Shown: positions 33,449-47,193, counted from the stretch's first letter. The stretch is 64,000 nt of DNA from Prolixibacteraceae bacterium (GCA_021740385.1 JAIOZY010000006.1:81513-145512); one strand, 5' to 3'. Program-made: numbers and translations. Notes: generated from the sequence alone by a model not told the origin.

Positions 33449-36400
33449 ATGAAAATCAATATAGTAGGAGTCGTTTTTCCGATTCTTTTAACGTTGGGGA
33501 TAATTGCTTCAGCGGCAGGTACAACAAATGATAAGCAGGCAATATATTTAAACACTTCTTATTTATTTGAAGAAAGGGCAGCCGACTTGGTTTCCCGTAT
33601 GACACTGGAAGAAAAACAAAGTTTGCTGGGCAATACCATGGCTCCGGTACCCCGCCTTGGCATTAATAAATATGATGTTTGGGGCGAAGCCCTGCATGGG
33701 ATAATGGGGCGGAACAACAACAGTGGCATGACGGCCACCTCCTTTCCCAACAGCATTGCCGTAGGCTGCACGTGGGACCCGGATCTCATTGAGTGGGAAA
33801 CCTCGGTCATTGCCGATGAAGCACGCGGTTTTAACCACGATCTTATTTTTACCCTCACATATTGGTCGCCGGTTGTTGAGCCGGCAAGGGATCCGCGCTG
33901 GGGGCGAACGGCCGAATCATTTGCCGAAGACCCGTTCCTGGTATCCAAAATTGCCGGTGGTTTTATTCGGGGTTTAATGGATGATGATCCGAGATACCTG
34001 AAAGCAGTACCTTGTGGTAAACATTATATCGCAAACAATACGGAGTTTAACCGCCACACAGGCAGTTCCGATATGGATAGCCGCGATATGCGCGAATTTT
34101 ACCTGGCACCTTATAAAGAATTGATCGAAAAAGATAACCTGCCCTCCATTATGACAGCCTACAACGCGGTTAACGGTGTGCCGGTTTCGGCCAGTGAATT
34201 CCTTGTTGATACAATAGCCCGAAGGACCTACGGGATGAAAGGTTATGTTACGGGCGACTGCGGCGCCATATCGGATATGGTACGCGGGCATAAATATGTA
34301 AAAGACGGAGCTGAAGCCACAGCCCTGGGCCTTAAAGCCGGCGTTGATACCGATTGTGGCGGCGAATACCAAAACAATGCCATTGATGCGCTTAAACGTG
34401 GGTTGATTACCGAAACGGATATCGACCGCGCATTGATAAACATGCTGGCCATAAGGATGAGGCTGGGGGAATTCGATCCTCCCGAAATGGTGCCTTACAG
34501 CGGAATTAAGCCCAATGTTATCAACGATCCGTCGCATCACAGTCTTGCACTTGAAGTAGCCACAAAAACCCCCGTACTTTTAAAGAACGACGAAGTTGCT
34601 GCTAACGGAGAAAAAGCATTACCCCTTCAGGCCTGTAACATACAACAAATAGCTGTTCTGGGTCCCCAGGCCAACAAAGTTGAACTGGGCGATTACTCGG
34701 GACCGGTTGAAAACCGTTACAAAATAACCCCATTGCAAGGGATCATCGATTTTATTCAGCAAAAAAACCTAAAAATTGATGTTGTGCACGGTGAAGGCGG
34801 TAACACGGCACGGAAAACCGATTTTTATTCACTCACCGGTTTTTCCCTCATTAGCAACCGGGGCGAATTAAAGGAATTTGATGCCACTGAATATAATGAA
34901 TCGGCAAGCGGCATTATTGCTGCCGAGCGTTTTGGCCGCCGCAACTTACGCGGGATTAAAGATGGCGACTGGACGGCTTACCACAATATCGATGTTACAA
35001 ACATCGATTCGCTGATTTTCAATATTAACGTGATTTTAAGCGGCGGATCAATCGAAGTAAGGGTTGGCTCGGCTACCGGAAATGTTATCGCATCCAGTAA
35101 GGTAGTGAGCAAAGGCAGGGGAGGCTTCTTCGGAAACAGGGTAACCATTCCGGTTAAGGTAAATACGCTGGGAATTGCCGGCCCGCAGGACCTTTACTTT
35201 GTGTTTCGTGAGCCACAACCCGAATCAACCAGCCAGGAAACACTCGACTTGGCTGCTTCGGCCGATGTGGCAATCGTTTTTGTGGGTACCGACCAAAGTA
35301 CCGGAAGGGAAGAGTCGGACAGGTTTTCGCTTGCATTGCCCGGAAACCAGCTCAACCTGATTAAATCAGTAGCTGCCGTGAACCCCAATACAATTGTGGT
35401 TATCCAGGCAATGGGAATGGTTGAAGTTGAGGGGTTTAAGAATGACCCGCATGTTCCCGGCATTATTTTTACCGGCTACAACGGACAGGCCCAGGGCGCT
35501 GCAATGGCCAAAATTCTCTTTGGCGAAGTGAATCCCGGTGGAAAAACCAGTGTGACCTGGTATAAGTCGGTAAACGATTTGCCCGATTTTAACGATTATA
35601 ACCTGCGTGCCGGTGATGGAAAAAGGGGAAGGACTTACTGGTATTTCGACGATGATGTTTCGTATGAATTTGGTTATGGATTATCGTACACCACATTTGA
35701 ATACAGTAATTTCAGCATCAGTAAAAGCAGCATTACACCAAACGAAAAAGTAACGGTAAGTGTTGATGTTCAAAACACAGGCGATGTCGATGGCGATGAA
35801 ATTGTACAGGTATACGTCAGGACGCCCGATAGCCCTGTCGGATTACAACGCCCGTTTAAACGACTAAAAGGATTTAAACGGGTAACCATTCCGGCCGGCC
35901 AGGTCAAAACCGTATCAATCGATGTCGATTGTTCCGACCTTTGGTTTTGGGACGACAAAAACAGCCGGTTAACATTCGATCAGGGTAAATATGTTTTCGA
36001 AATTGGTGCTTCTTCAAAAGATATAAAAGGAACGGTTGAAGCCACCATGAAAGGGCAGTTTAATGCCAAATTGAAAACCGTTGTGGCCGAGGCTGATGAA
36101 ATAGTGCTGAAACCGGGAGATAAAACGCGAACCCGTGTTACTGCATGTCTTACCGATGACCGGTTTATCGATATAGCTCAAGCCCGGGTTGTATATAAAA
36201 GCAACAACCCATTGGTGGTAAGTGTTGATGCAAACGGCGAAATTGTAGCACACCAGTCAGGCGTGGCATCTGTTTTCGCGTATGTTACCTACGATGGGGT
36301 AACCGTGTCGGACGGTTTCCCGCTAAAGGTTATGCCCAACCTTACCCCCGCTGCAATTAAGGTAAACGGCAAAGCAATAAAAGGTTTCAGCCCCGACACA

Positions 36401-37255
36401 AAAGCATACAGTTACCTTGTAAAAGGTAATGCCAAAATTCCCGAAGTTTCTGCTAACGCGGTAAGCAACAATGTTGAGGTTGAAATAACACAGGTTAGCA
36501 GTATTCCCGGTACGGCAGTTGTTAATATTGTCGATTACAATACCATCGAAAAGAACACCTATTACATCAATTTTGATGTTGCTGCTGTTGGCGATGAATT
36601 CAATAACGGGCAAGCCGGAAGCCAATGGGAATGGATAAGGGAAAACCGGGGCAATTACAGCTTCACATCTGTTCCCGGTGCACTGACCATTACAAGCGAA
36701 AAAGGCGATGTTTCCGAAGGAAGCAACAATGCCCGCAACCTGTTGTTGCAAAGCGCCAACAACGATTGGGTCATTGAAACACAACTGGCTTGCTCGCGTA
36801 CCCCTTCGCAACCCGAAAATGCCGGTATTATTGCTTGTCAGGACGATAACAATTTTGTTAAACTGATGTTCAGGGCCGTTACAAAAACAACGAGGCAAAG
36901 AGGTGTACAGCCCGGAACAATCGACTTGCTTGTTGAAGAAAATGATATTGCCAAATCGATCGCTTCTGTTAACCTCGAAAAGGAGATAACCGGCGAAAAC
37001 CACCTGCTTTTGAAGCTTGTCAAAAAGGGCAGTACATATACTGCTTTTTATTCAGTGAACGGAAAAGATTTTGAAAAGCTTGGCGCGTCGGATCTGTTGT
37101 TGAAAGATATTAAAGCCGGGTTAATTGCCTGCGACGGGGTTATTACACAGAGCATGACCAGCACATACTGGTTCGATTCGGATACAACAAAGCCCGATAC
37201 GCCCTTTGATGTGTCTTTCGATTATTTCCATATTAAAAGCAGTGGTTTAAAATAA
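33449..37255 (+). CDS. GH3 beta-xylosidase/glucosidase with inserted CBM6 and long C-terminal extension
   Basis: The 1268-residue protein is much longer than a normal GH3 (about 750-860). Order: signal peptide; GH3 N barrel (about 35-330) with KHYIANNTEFNRH and YVTGDCGAISDM (nucleophile Asp270); GH3 C sandwich interrupted by a CBM6-like module (about 475-590; IIAAERFGRRNL, GDWTAYHNIDV, LYFVFREP); fibronectin-III-like domain (760-850); a BIG2-like domain (about 880-970; SNNPLVVSVDANGEIVA); a cadherin-like linker domain (970-1050); and a final concanavalin-A-like domain of the DUF1349/GH43-C2 type (about 1055-1268). The GDC nucleophile context is the beta-xylosidase variant. It probably releases xylose from xylo-oligosaccharides. 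No T9SS motif is seen at the end. Confidence 0.88.
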   Translation: MKINIVGVVFPILLTLGIIASAAGTTNDKQAIYLNTSYLFEERAADLVSRMTLEEKQSLLGNTMAPVPRLGINKYDVWGEALHGIMGRNNNSGMTATSFPNSIAVGCTWDPDLIEWETSVIADEARGFNHDLIFTLTYWSPVVEPARDPRWGRTAESFAEDPFLVSKIAGGFIRGLMDDDPRYLKAVPCGKHYIANNTEFNRHTGSSDMDSRDMREFYLAPYKELIEKDNLPSIMTAYNAVNGVPVSASEFLVDTIARRTYGMKGYVTGDCGAISDMVRGHKYVKDGAEATALGLKAGVDTDCGGEYQNNAIDALKRGLITETDIDRALINMLAIRMRLGEFDPPEMVPYSGIKPNVINDPSHHSLALEVATKTPVLLKNDEVAANGEKALPLQACNIQQIAVLGPQANKVELGDYSGPVENRYKITPLQGIIDFIQQKNLKIDVVHGEGGNTARKTDFYSLTGFSLISNRGELKEFDATEYNESASGIIAAERFGRRNLRGIKDGDWTAYHNIDVTNIDSLIFNINVILSGGSIEVRVGSATGNVIASSKVVSKGRGGFFGNRVTIPVKVNTLGIAGPQDLYFVFREPQPESTSQETLDLAASADVAIVFVGTDQSTGREESDRFSLALPGNQLNLIKSVAAVNPNTIVVIQAMGMVEVEGFKNDPHVPGIIFTGYNGQAQGAAMAKILFGEVNPGGKTSVTWYKSVNDLPDFNDYNLRAGDGKRGRTYWYFDDDVSYEFGYGLSYTTFEYSNFSISKSSITPNEKVTVSVDVQNTGDVDGDEIVQVYVRTPDSPVGLQRPFKRLKGFKRVTIPAGQVKTVSIDVDCSDLWFWDDKNSRLTFDQGKYVFEIGASSKDIKGTVEATMKGQFNAKLKTVVAEADEIVLKPGDKTRTRVTACLTDDRFIDIAQARVVYKSNNPLVVSVDANGEIVAHQSGVASVFAYVTYDGVTVSDGFPLKVMPNLTPAAIKVNGKAIKGFSPDTKAYSYLVKGNAKIPEVSANAVSNNVEVEITQVSSIPGTAVVNIVDYNTIEKNTYYINFDVAAVGDEFNNGQAGSQWEWIRENRGNYSFTSVPGALTITSEKGDVSEGSNNARNLLLQSANNDWVIETQLACSRTPSQPENAGIIACQDDNNFVKLMFRAVTKTTRQRGVQPGTIDLLVEENDIAKSIASVNLEKEITGENHLLLKLVKKGSTYTAFYSVNGKDFEKLGASDLLLKDIKAGLIACDGVITQSMTSTYWFDSDTTKPDTPFDVSFDYFHIKSSGLK

Positions 37256-37285
37256 ATAAATAATTTATAAACATTTGACATGAGT

Positions 37286-37343
37286 ATGAAACGATCCCGC
37301 CCAGGCGGGAGAAGTTCATCCGCCAGCTGGCGGACCTATTGAA
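37286..37343. repeat. Double-hairpin intergenic box (ATGAAACGAT...ATTGAAAA type)
   Basis: Between the GH3 and GH43 genes two hairpins stand side by side: TCCCGCC-ca-GGCGGGA (37295-37310) and the 16-bp perfect palindrome at 37319-37334 (TCCGCCAGCTGGCGGA). They are bracketed by tATGAAACGAT on the left and ATTGAAAA on the right. The same brackets around a single hairpin occur at 47194-47236, so this is a small repeat family. Confidence 0.6.
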
Positions 37344-37360
37344 AATAATAATTTAAACGT

Positions 37361-38719
37361 ATGAAAACAAAAATTTCTTTCATTTTATTATCGTTGGTAT
37401 TTTCAGTTTTTGCTAAATATTCTTTGGCTGATTACCCCATCGTGTCGCAACGTTTTTTGGCCGATCCCGGTGCGCTCGTATACAATGGACGGGTGTACAT
37501 TTATTGTTCAAACGATGACGATAACCCGATGGACCGCAGGGGCGGTTACCAGATGCAGACCATTGTTTGCATTTCGAGCAGTGATTTGAAAAACTGGACC
37601 GATCACGGAGTTGTATTCCGGGTGCCCGGGGGTGCTTCATGGGCTAACCGGAGCTGGGCCCCTTCACCCGCCGAACGCGACGGGAAATTTTTTCTCTATT
37701 TTGGTAACAGCGGTAACGGCATTGGGGTAGCCATGGCCGACAATCCCCTGGGACCCTTTAAGGATCCCATTGGTAAAGCTTTGATTGAAACAAGCACTCC
37801 CGGGGTTATGCCCGCTAAAAACATGTGGCTTTTCGACCCCATGGCCTTTATCGACGACGACGGACAGGCATACCTCTATTTCGGGGGCAATGGCGATGAC
37901 AATGTACGTGCGATTAAGCTAAACCGTGATATGATAAGCGTTGATGGACCTGCCATTAAATTAACGGCACCTAACTTTTTCGAAGCAGCATGGGTGCACA
38001 AACACAACGGCACGTATTACTTTTCATACTCGACAACACCGCGTGCCCAAATGCGCATTGATTACATGACAAGCGATAACCCGATTTCCGGGTTCACTTA
38101 TGGCGGTGTTGTTTCCATGCAGCCACCTTCGAATAACAACAACAACCATCAGGCAATTTTTAAATTGGGCGATAATTGGTACCAGGCCTATCACAACCGT
38201 ATTGTTGCCATGGAATCGGATATTCCGCCGGTTTACAAACGAAATATTTGTGTCGATAAAATCAACCACAATGCCGATGGAACAATCGATACCATGAAGA
38301 ATACCGTTAACGGGTTGAAGCAACTGAAATACCTTGATCCGTATGAACGTGTCGAGGCTGAAACTTTCAGCACCCAGTCGGGAATCGAAACCCAATCGTG
38401 CGAAAAAGGTGGAATGATGATGACAGATATCAATACGGGCGATTATGTGAAGGTTAGCGGAGTTGATTTTGGCCGTGGATGCAAAAAGTTTAAAGCAAGT
38501 GTTTCATCCGCATCGGGCGGGGGATCTATTGAAATACGTACCGGGGGCGTTGATGGGAAATTGCTGGGCGTTTGCCGGGTTGAAAATACCGGTGGTATGC
38601 AGAATTGGAAAATGCTGTCGGAAAAGATAAAGAAAGTGAAAGGAGTACACGATCTGTTTTTTGTATTCAACAGCGATGAAGGGCCGTTTAATATCGACTG
38701 GTGGCAGTTTTCCAATTAA
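37361..38719 (+). CDS. GH43 glycosidase with CBM6 (third copy, diverged)
   Basis: The 452-residue secreted enzyme has a GH43 propeller (about 25-325) and a C-terminal CBM6 (about 330-452; RVEAETFSTQSGIETQ to IDWWQF). The base Asp35 lies in LADPG, the modulator Asp159 in FDPMAF and the acid Glu208 in FFEAAW, where the other two copies have EGPW. This changed acid motif and a run of five Asn (SNNNNNHQA) mark it as a separate subfamily; a xylanase or arabinofuranosidase/xylosidase activity on xylan is likely. The GH127 gene begins 33 bp later. Confidence 0.88.
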   Translation: MKTKISFILLSLVFSVFAKYSLADYPIVSQRFLADPGALVYNGRVYIYCSNDDDNPMDRRGGYQMQTIVCISSSDLKNWTDHGVVFRVPGGASWANRSWAPSPAERDGKFFLYFGNSGNGIGVAMADNPLGPFKDPIGKALIETSTPGVMPAKNMWLFDPMAFIDDDGQAYLYFGGNGDDNVRAIKLNRDMISVDGPAIKLTAPNFFEAAWVHKHNGTYYFSYSTTPRAQMRIDYMTSDNPISGFTYGGVVSMQPPSNNNNNHQAIFKLGDNWYQAYHNRIVAMESDIPPVYKRNICVDKINHNADGTIDTMKNTVNGLKQLKYLDPYERVEAETFSTQSGIETQSCEKGGMMMTDINTGDYVKVSGVDFGRGCKKFKASVSSASGGGSIEIRTGGVDGKLLGVCRVENTGGMQNWKMLSEKIKKVKGVHDLFFVFNSDEGPFNIDWWQFSN

Positions 38720-38752
38720 TTTTATTTATGATAATCATTGAATCCAATACGC

Positions 38753-41146
38753 ATGAAAAGTTTACCTGTTCTTATTTGTTTTTTTACGTTTTTAATGGCA
38801 GGCAACCTCGTTTTGGAAGCGCAAAACAAGCTCTATCCGAACGAGTTCCCGCTGGAAGATGTAACGCTCCTCGACGGGCCGTTTAAAGATGCACGCGATC
38901 TGAATATCGATGTGTTGCTAAAATATGATGTTGACCGTTTACTGGCACCATATCGTAAAGTTGCCGGTCTGCCTGCAAAGGCCGAAAGTTATCCGAACTG
39001 GATTGGCCTCGACGGGCATATAGCCGGGCATTACCTCTCGGCAATGGCCATGAATTACGCGGCTACCGGCAACAAAGAATGTAAGAAACGCATGAAATAC
39101 ATACTGGCGGAAATAAAGGAGTGCCAGGATGCCAACACCCGGAACCATCCCGGCTGGGGTGCCGGTTATGCCGGTGGTTTCCCGAACAGTGAAAATATAT
39201 GGAAAACGTTTAAAAACGGCAATTTTGGAGTCTATCGTTCTTCATGGGTCCCGTTTTACAACTTGCATAAAATGTACGCCGGCTTACGGGATGCATGGCT
39301 TTATTGCAACAACGTACAAGCAAAAGAAATTTTCCTGAAATTTTGTGACTGGGGGATCGAAATTACTTCGGAATTATCTGACGAACAGTTGCAATCGGTT
39401 TTGGATATGGAGCATGGCGGGATAAATGAAACGTTTGCCGATGCCTACCAGATGACCGGGAACGAAAAATACCTTGCTGCCGCCCAACGGTTTTCACACC
39501 GGCGTTTTCTCGATCCTTTGTCCAGGGGTGTAGATATTCTCGACAATACACATGCAAACACCCAGGTTCCAAAATTTGTTGGTTTTGGAAGAATTGCCGA
39601 ATTGTTGAACGATACCACCTATTTTAAGGCAGCAAAAAATTTCTGGGAAACCGTAACCGGCAACCGTTCAATTGCCCTTGGCGGCAATAGCCGCAGGGAG
39701 CATTTCCCGGCCAAAGAGGCTTACATCGATTTTATTAACGTTAACGACGGGCCCGAATCGTGTAATTCGTACAACATGTTGAAATTGACGGAAAATTTGT
39801 TTCGGGCTAATTTATCGGCAAAATACATCGATTTTTATGAGCGTACCATGTACAACCACATACTTTCAACCCAGCATCCCGAACACGGTGGGTATGTTTA
39901 TTTTACATCTGCCAGGCCACGCCATTACCGTGTTTATTCTGCGCCAAACGAGGCAATGTGGTGTTGCGTAGGTACAGGAATGGAAAACCACGGCAAATAC
40001 AACCAGTTGATTTACACGCATTCGGGCGATTCATTATTCCTGAACCTGTTTGTTGCATCTGAACTCAACTGGAAAGACAAAGGTGTGAAAATGGAGCAGG
40101 AAACCATTTTTCCATATTCAGAAGAAACAAAACTGACAATTACTAACGGATCGGCCGATTTTACACTCATGGTGAGGTACCCGGGATGGGTGAGCCCCAA
40201 TGCGTTAAAAATTTCGGTAAATGGCAAAAGCGTTACGTATGATGCCCGTCCGTCGTCTTACATTGGCATTGAACGGACATGGAAGCGGGGCGATGTTGTA
40301 CAAGTTACATTGCCCATGCGCAATACCATCGAGCATTTAAAATATGTGCCCGAATACGTTGCCTTTATGCATGGCCCAATTTTGCTGGGTGCCAAAACGG
40401 GCACCGAAGACCTCCGTGGGCTGATTGCCGATGATGGCCGTTGGAGCCAGTATGCAGGAGGGGAATATTTGCCCGTGGATAAAGCGCCAATCCTTGTTTA
40501 TAACGATATTGAGAATATTGGCGATAAACTGGAACCTGTATCCGGTAAGCCGCTTAATTTCAGGTTAAATGTAAAAATGATCAACCCGGCCGATGTAACC
40601 CTTGAACCTTTTTATAAAATTCACGATGCACGTTACATGATGTATTGGCTGGCTTTGTCGGAAAAAGGCTATGAGCAATATATCGACTCGCTGGCCAATA
40701 TCGAAAAAGAAAAACTGGCGCTTGAGCGGCGAACCGTTGATTTTGTAAATACCGGCGAACAACAGCCCGAAACCGATCATGCCATGCAGGCCGAACAATC
40801 GAACAGGGGAAACAATATGAACCGGATGTTTCGCGAAGCACGAAATGGTGGTTTTTTTAGCTACGATCTGGCAACAAATTCGGAAACCAACCTGGGCTTA
40901 CAGGTAAAATACTGGGGAGCCGAATGGGGTAACCGTAAATTTGATATTTTTATTGACGATGAAAAATTGATAAGCGAGGACAACACCAACCGCTGGAACC
41001 AATCACTGTTCAAAGATGTGGTTTACAACATTCCCAATACGATGGTTGCAGGCAAAAAGAGCATCAGGGTGAAATTTAAGTCGTTACGGGGCACTACCGC
41101 CGGCGCCGTATACAAACTACGGCTTATCCGAATGGCGAAAGAATAA
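38753..41146 (+). CDS. GH127 (DUF1680) beta-L-arabinofuranosidase-like enzyme with C-terminal DUF6805-like domain
   Basis: An in-frame TTG at 38738 is possible, but the signal peptide MKSLPVLICFFTFLMAG starts at ATG 38753, giving 797 residues. The (alpha/alpha)6 barrel has the GH127 metal/catalytic set: GPESCNSYNML (Glu335, Cys337) and MWCCVGTG (Cys404, Cys405), the latter including the nucleophile Cys position. The last ~125 residues (FREARNGGFFSYDL, VKYWGAEWGNRKFDIF) match the beta domain that commonly trails DUF1680 proteins (DUF6805). It likely removes beta-L-arabinofuranose, or a related arabinose residue, from complex arabinoxylan or glycoprotein side chains. It is followed by a 204-bp gap before the GH2 gene. 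Confidence 0.88.
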   Translation: MKSLPVLICFFTFLMAGNLVLEAQNKLYPNEFPLEDVTLLDGPFKDARDLNIDVLLKYDVDRLLAPYRKVAGLPAKAESYPNWIGLDGHIAGHYLSAMAMNYAATGNKECKKRMKYILAEIKECQDANTRNHPGWGAGYAGGFPNSENIWKTFKNGNFGVYRSSWVPFYNLHKMYAGLRDAWLYCNNVQAKEIFLKFCDWGIEITSELSDEQLQSVLDMEHGGINETFADAYQMTGNEKYLAAAQRFSHRRFLDPLSRGVDILDNTHANTQVPKFVGFGRIAELLNDTTYFKAAKNFWETVTGNRSIALGGNSRREHFPAKEAYIDFINVNDGPESCNSYNMLKLTENLFRANLSAKYIDFYERTMYNHILSTQHPEHGGYVYFTSARPRHYRVYSAPNEAMWCCVGTGMENHGKYNQLIYTHSGDSLFLNLFVASELNWKDKGVKMEQETIFPYSEETKLTITNGSADFTLMVRYPGWVSPNALKISVNGKSVTYDARPSSYIGIERTWKRGDVVQVTLPMRNTIEHLKYVPEYVAFMHGPILLGAKTGTEDLRGLIADDGRWSQYAGGEYLPVDKAPILVYNDIENIGDKLEPVSGKPLNFRLNVKMINPADVTLEPFYKIHDARYMMYWLALSEKGYEQYIDSLANIEKEKLALERRTVDFVNTGEQQPETDHAMQAEQSNRGNNMNRMFREARNGGFFSYDLATNSETNLGLQVKYWGAEWGNRKFDIFIDDEKLISEDNTNRWNQSLFKDVVYNIPNTMVAGKKSIRVKFKSLRGTTAGAVYKLRLIRMAKE

Positions 41147-41329
41147 AAATTTTAAATAAAAGGTATGTATAAACAAAATCAAAATTTTATAGTAAATAAA
41201 TTCTTTTTATTAATGGGGAGCCTGCTTTAACAAGTTATCGAAGAATAATTATTGAAACCAGATAATGCACACGGCGTGCTCTTATATAAATGCACTCAAG
41301 AAAGATAAAAAGAGAAAAAAGTAAGATAA

Positions 41330-44533
<3,204 letters not shown>

Positions 44534-44551
44534 CTCTATAATTCACAACTT

Positions 44552-47161
44552 ATGAGGCTAATCAGTTTATTCATTATAAGCTTTTTCATGGTTTGCTGCC
44601 AACCCCAGGCGGTTAAAAACTTTGCAAAAGAAGAAAACAGGGTAGTTGTAAATACTGCCAGTGGCTCACTTGTCATTTATCCGATAGCCGATAACGCTGT
44701 CAGGGTAAAGTTTTTTGAAGGGGAAGAAATACCTGTTACTGAGTTTTTGCTTACTAACGAATACCAGGTACCAGAATTTAATGTGTCTGAATCGGGGAAA
44801 AGTATCACGGTTTCACTTCCTCAAATGGATGTTGAGGTAGACCGTGCCAGCGGAAACCTTGCTTATTACGATAATGCAGGTCAGCTTATTCTTGCTGAAA
44901 AAGCCGGAACCAGGGTTTTAAAGCCCGACAGCGTTATGGGCGAACCTTGTTACTTTGTTGAGCAGGGTTTCGAATCGCCTGCCGATGAGGCCATTTTTGG
45001 CCTGGGGCAGTTTCAGGATGGCAATTATAATTTGAAAGGCGTTACCCGTTGTTTAACCCAGGTTAACTCGCAAATAGCCCTTCCGTTTATTTATTCCAGC
45101 CGGGGTTACGGGCTTTTATGGCACCAATATGGTTTGACTGATTTTAATCCGGCCGACAATTTTGTAACCCTTGTTAAACAGGAAAAACCCGATGAAAGTG
45201 AAAAGCTTGTTGAGGTTACAACAACTGCAGGAACACAAAAAGTAGCGCAAAACCAGTCGCTTTACACCGGAAAGTTTAATGTTCCTCGGTCGGGTGAGTA
45301 TTCCATTTTTCTCGATTTGGGGGCAATGGGTAACCGGCATTACGTTGTTATTGATGGCAAACCGGTTATTGACCAAAGCAATATGTGGCTTCCGCCCACT
45401 GTGGGGAAATTGGTTTCACTCGAAGCCGGTGAACATGATGTACAACTGGTTTGTAAGTCTGATAACCTGCCGTCATTATCATGGAAGCAGAAAGAAAACA
45501 CAACCATTTTCCGTTCGCCACATGCGCAAAAACTCGATTACGTAGTGTTTGCCGGATCGGCCGATGAGGTCATTGCCTCGTACCGCAACTTATCGGGGCA
45601 TGCACCCCTGTTCCCAAAATGGGCTTACGGATTTTGGCAGTGCCGCGAAAGGTATACTTCAGCCGATCATTTGGTTGAAACGGTGAAAGCCTTTCGTAAA
45701 AGAAAGCTCCCCATGGATGTGATTGTTCAGGACTGGCAATACTGGGGCAGCCGGGGTTGGGGTGTTCCACAGTTCGATGAAAAGAATTACCCGAATCCTT
45801 CAAAATTCATCAAAGAGATTCACGATTTAAATGCCCATTTTAATATTTCGATCTGGTCGAACCCCGATAAAAATTCGGAGCTGGGGAAAAAATATGTCGA
45901 AAACAACCGCTTCATTCCCGGAACAAAATGGTTGGATTATTTCAACCCCAAAACCCGCGAAGAGTATTGGAATACCCTGAAAGAAAACATGTTCGACTAC
46001 GGGGTCGATTCCTGGTGGATGGATGCCGTTGAGCCCGAAAACGATGCACTGACAGGGGAAATGACGTATGCAGGTCCCGGGGATTTGTACCGGTTAATAT
46101 ACCCGTTAATGGTGAGCAAAGCCGTTTACGAAGGCCAACGCGAAACAACTTCCGAAAAGCGTGTTTGCATCCTTACCCGTTCGGCATTTCTTGGTCAGCA
46201 ACGTTACGGTATTATCAACTGGTCGGGCGATATTGGCGGCAACTGGGAGGCATACCGCCGTCAAATTGTGGCCGGGTTGAACTATACAATCACCGGTCTG
46301 CCATACTGGACTACCGATATTGGTGGTTTTTTCCGCCCCGGGAGGTCGCAATATTCCGATGAGAACTTCCGCGAATTGTTAATCCGATGGTTTCAGTGGG
46401 GGGCTTTCAACCCCATATTTCGCAACCACGGCTACATGACTGAAACCGAACCCTGGAAATACGGAGAAAAAGTTGAAAACAACGTGCGTAAAATGTTGAA
46501 TTTACGGTACCGGCTGTTGCCCTACATTTATTCAGAAGCTTGGCAGGTTACCAAAAACGGCTCAACCATGATGCGCCCACTTGTAATGGATTTTAACGCC
46601 GATGAAAATGCCGTGAAACAACCTTTTCAGTACATGTTTGGAAACGCTTTCCTGGTGGCTCCGGTTACAACGGCAGGAGCAACACAGCGCGAAGTGTATT
46701 TGCCCCGGTCAGCCGGATGGTACAACTTCTGGACAGGCGAACGTTTTACCGGAGGACAAAGTGTGACTGCCGATGCTCCGTTGGATAAAATACCGTTGTT
46801 TGTTAAAGCAGGTTCAATTGTTCCAATGGGGCCGGTTGTTCAATATTCAGGTGAAAAACCCGGTGCACCAATCGAAATAAGGATTTATGAAGGGGCCGAT
46901 GGCGAATTTACACTGTACGATGACGAAGGCGACAATTACAATTACGAAAACGGCATGTATGCTGCAATCAATTTTATTTGGGACGATGAAACAAAGAAAT
47001 TGACGGTATCCAACCGTGAAAATTCATTCCCGGGAATGTTGAAAGAGCGTGTTTTTCACATTGTAAAAGTTTCAGCAGATAATGGCAAAGGCCAAAAAAT
47101 TGCAACAAATGCCGACAGGGTTTTGAACTATTCCGGCATGGAATCGATTGTTGAATTTTAA
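44552..47161 (+). CDS. GH31 alpha-xylosidase lipoprotein with PA14-like insertion
   Basis: The 869-residue protein starts with MRLISLFIISFFMVCCQ, a lipoprotein-like signal with Cys15/16. After the first part of the N-terminal beta-sandwich a PA14-like domain is inserted (about 225-320; SLYTGKFNVPRSGEYSIF, YVVIDGKPVIDQSN), then the GH31 barrel: IVQDWQYWG and WWMDAVEPEN (nucleophile Asp491). PA14 insertions at this place are known in xyloglucan-active alpha-xylosidases such as the Cellvibrio enzyme, where the domain extends the acceptor site for long oligosaccharides. This suggests the substrate here is a large decorated oligosaccharide. The catalytic region is clearly related to the GH31 at 14585 (shared RIYEGADGEFTLYEDE-like tail). 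Confidence 0.9.
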   Translation: MRLISLFIISFFMVCCQPQAVKNFAKEENRVVVNTASGSLVIYPIADNAVRVKFFEGEEIPVTEFLLTNEYQVPEFNVSESGKSITVSLPQMDVEVDRASGNLAYYDNAGQLILAEKAGTRVLKPDSVMGEPCYFVEQGFESPADEAIFGLGQFQDGNYNLKGVTRCLTQVNSQIALPFIYSSRGYGLLWHQYGLTDFNPADNFVTLVKQEKPDESEKLVEVTTTAGTQKVAQNQSLYTGKFNVPRSGEYSIFLDLGAMGNRHYVVIDGKPVIDQSNMWLPPTVGKLVSLEAGEHDVQLVCKSDNLPSLSWKQKENTTIFRSPHAQKLDYVVFAGSADEVIASYRNLSGHAPLFPKWAYGFWQCRERYTSADHLVETVKAFRKRKLPMDVIVQDWQYWGSRGWGVPQFDEKNYPNPSKFIKEIHDLNAHFNISIWSNPDKNSELGKKYVENNRFIPGTKWLDYFNPKTREEYWNTLKENMFDYGVDSWWMDAVEPENDALTGEMTYAGPGDLYRLIYPLMVSKAVYEGQRETTSEKRVCILTRSAFLGQQRYGIINWSGDIGGNWEAYRRQIVAGLNYTITGLPYWTTDIGGFFRPGRSQYSDENFRELLIRWFQWGAFNPIFRNHGYMTETEPWKYGEKVENNVRKMLNLRYRLLPYIYSEAWQVTKNGSTMMRPLVMDFNADENAVKQPFQYMFGNAFLVAPVTTAGATQREVYLPRSAGWYNFWTGERFTGGQSVTADAPLDKIPLFVKAGSIVPMGPVVQYSGEKPGAPIEIRIYEGADGEFTLYDDEGDNYNYENGMYAAINFIWDDETKKLTVSNRENSFPGMLKERVFHIVKVSADNGKGQKIATNADRVLNYSGMESIVEF

Positions 47162-47193
47162 ATGGCAAAAAAAAATATTAATATTCAATATGT

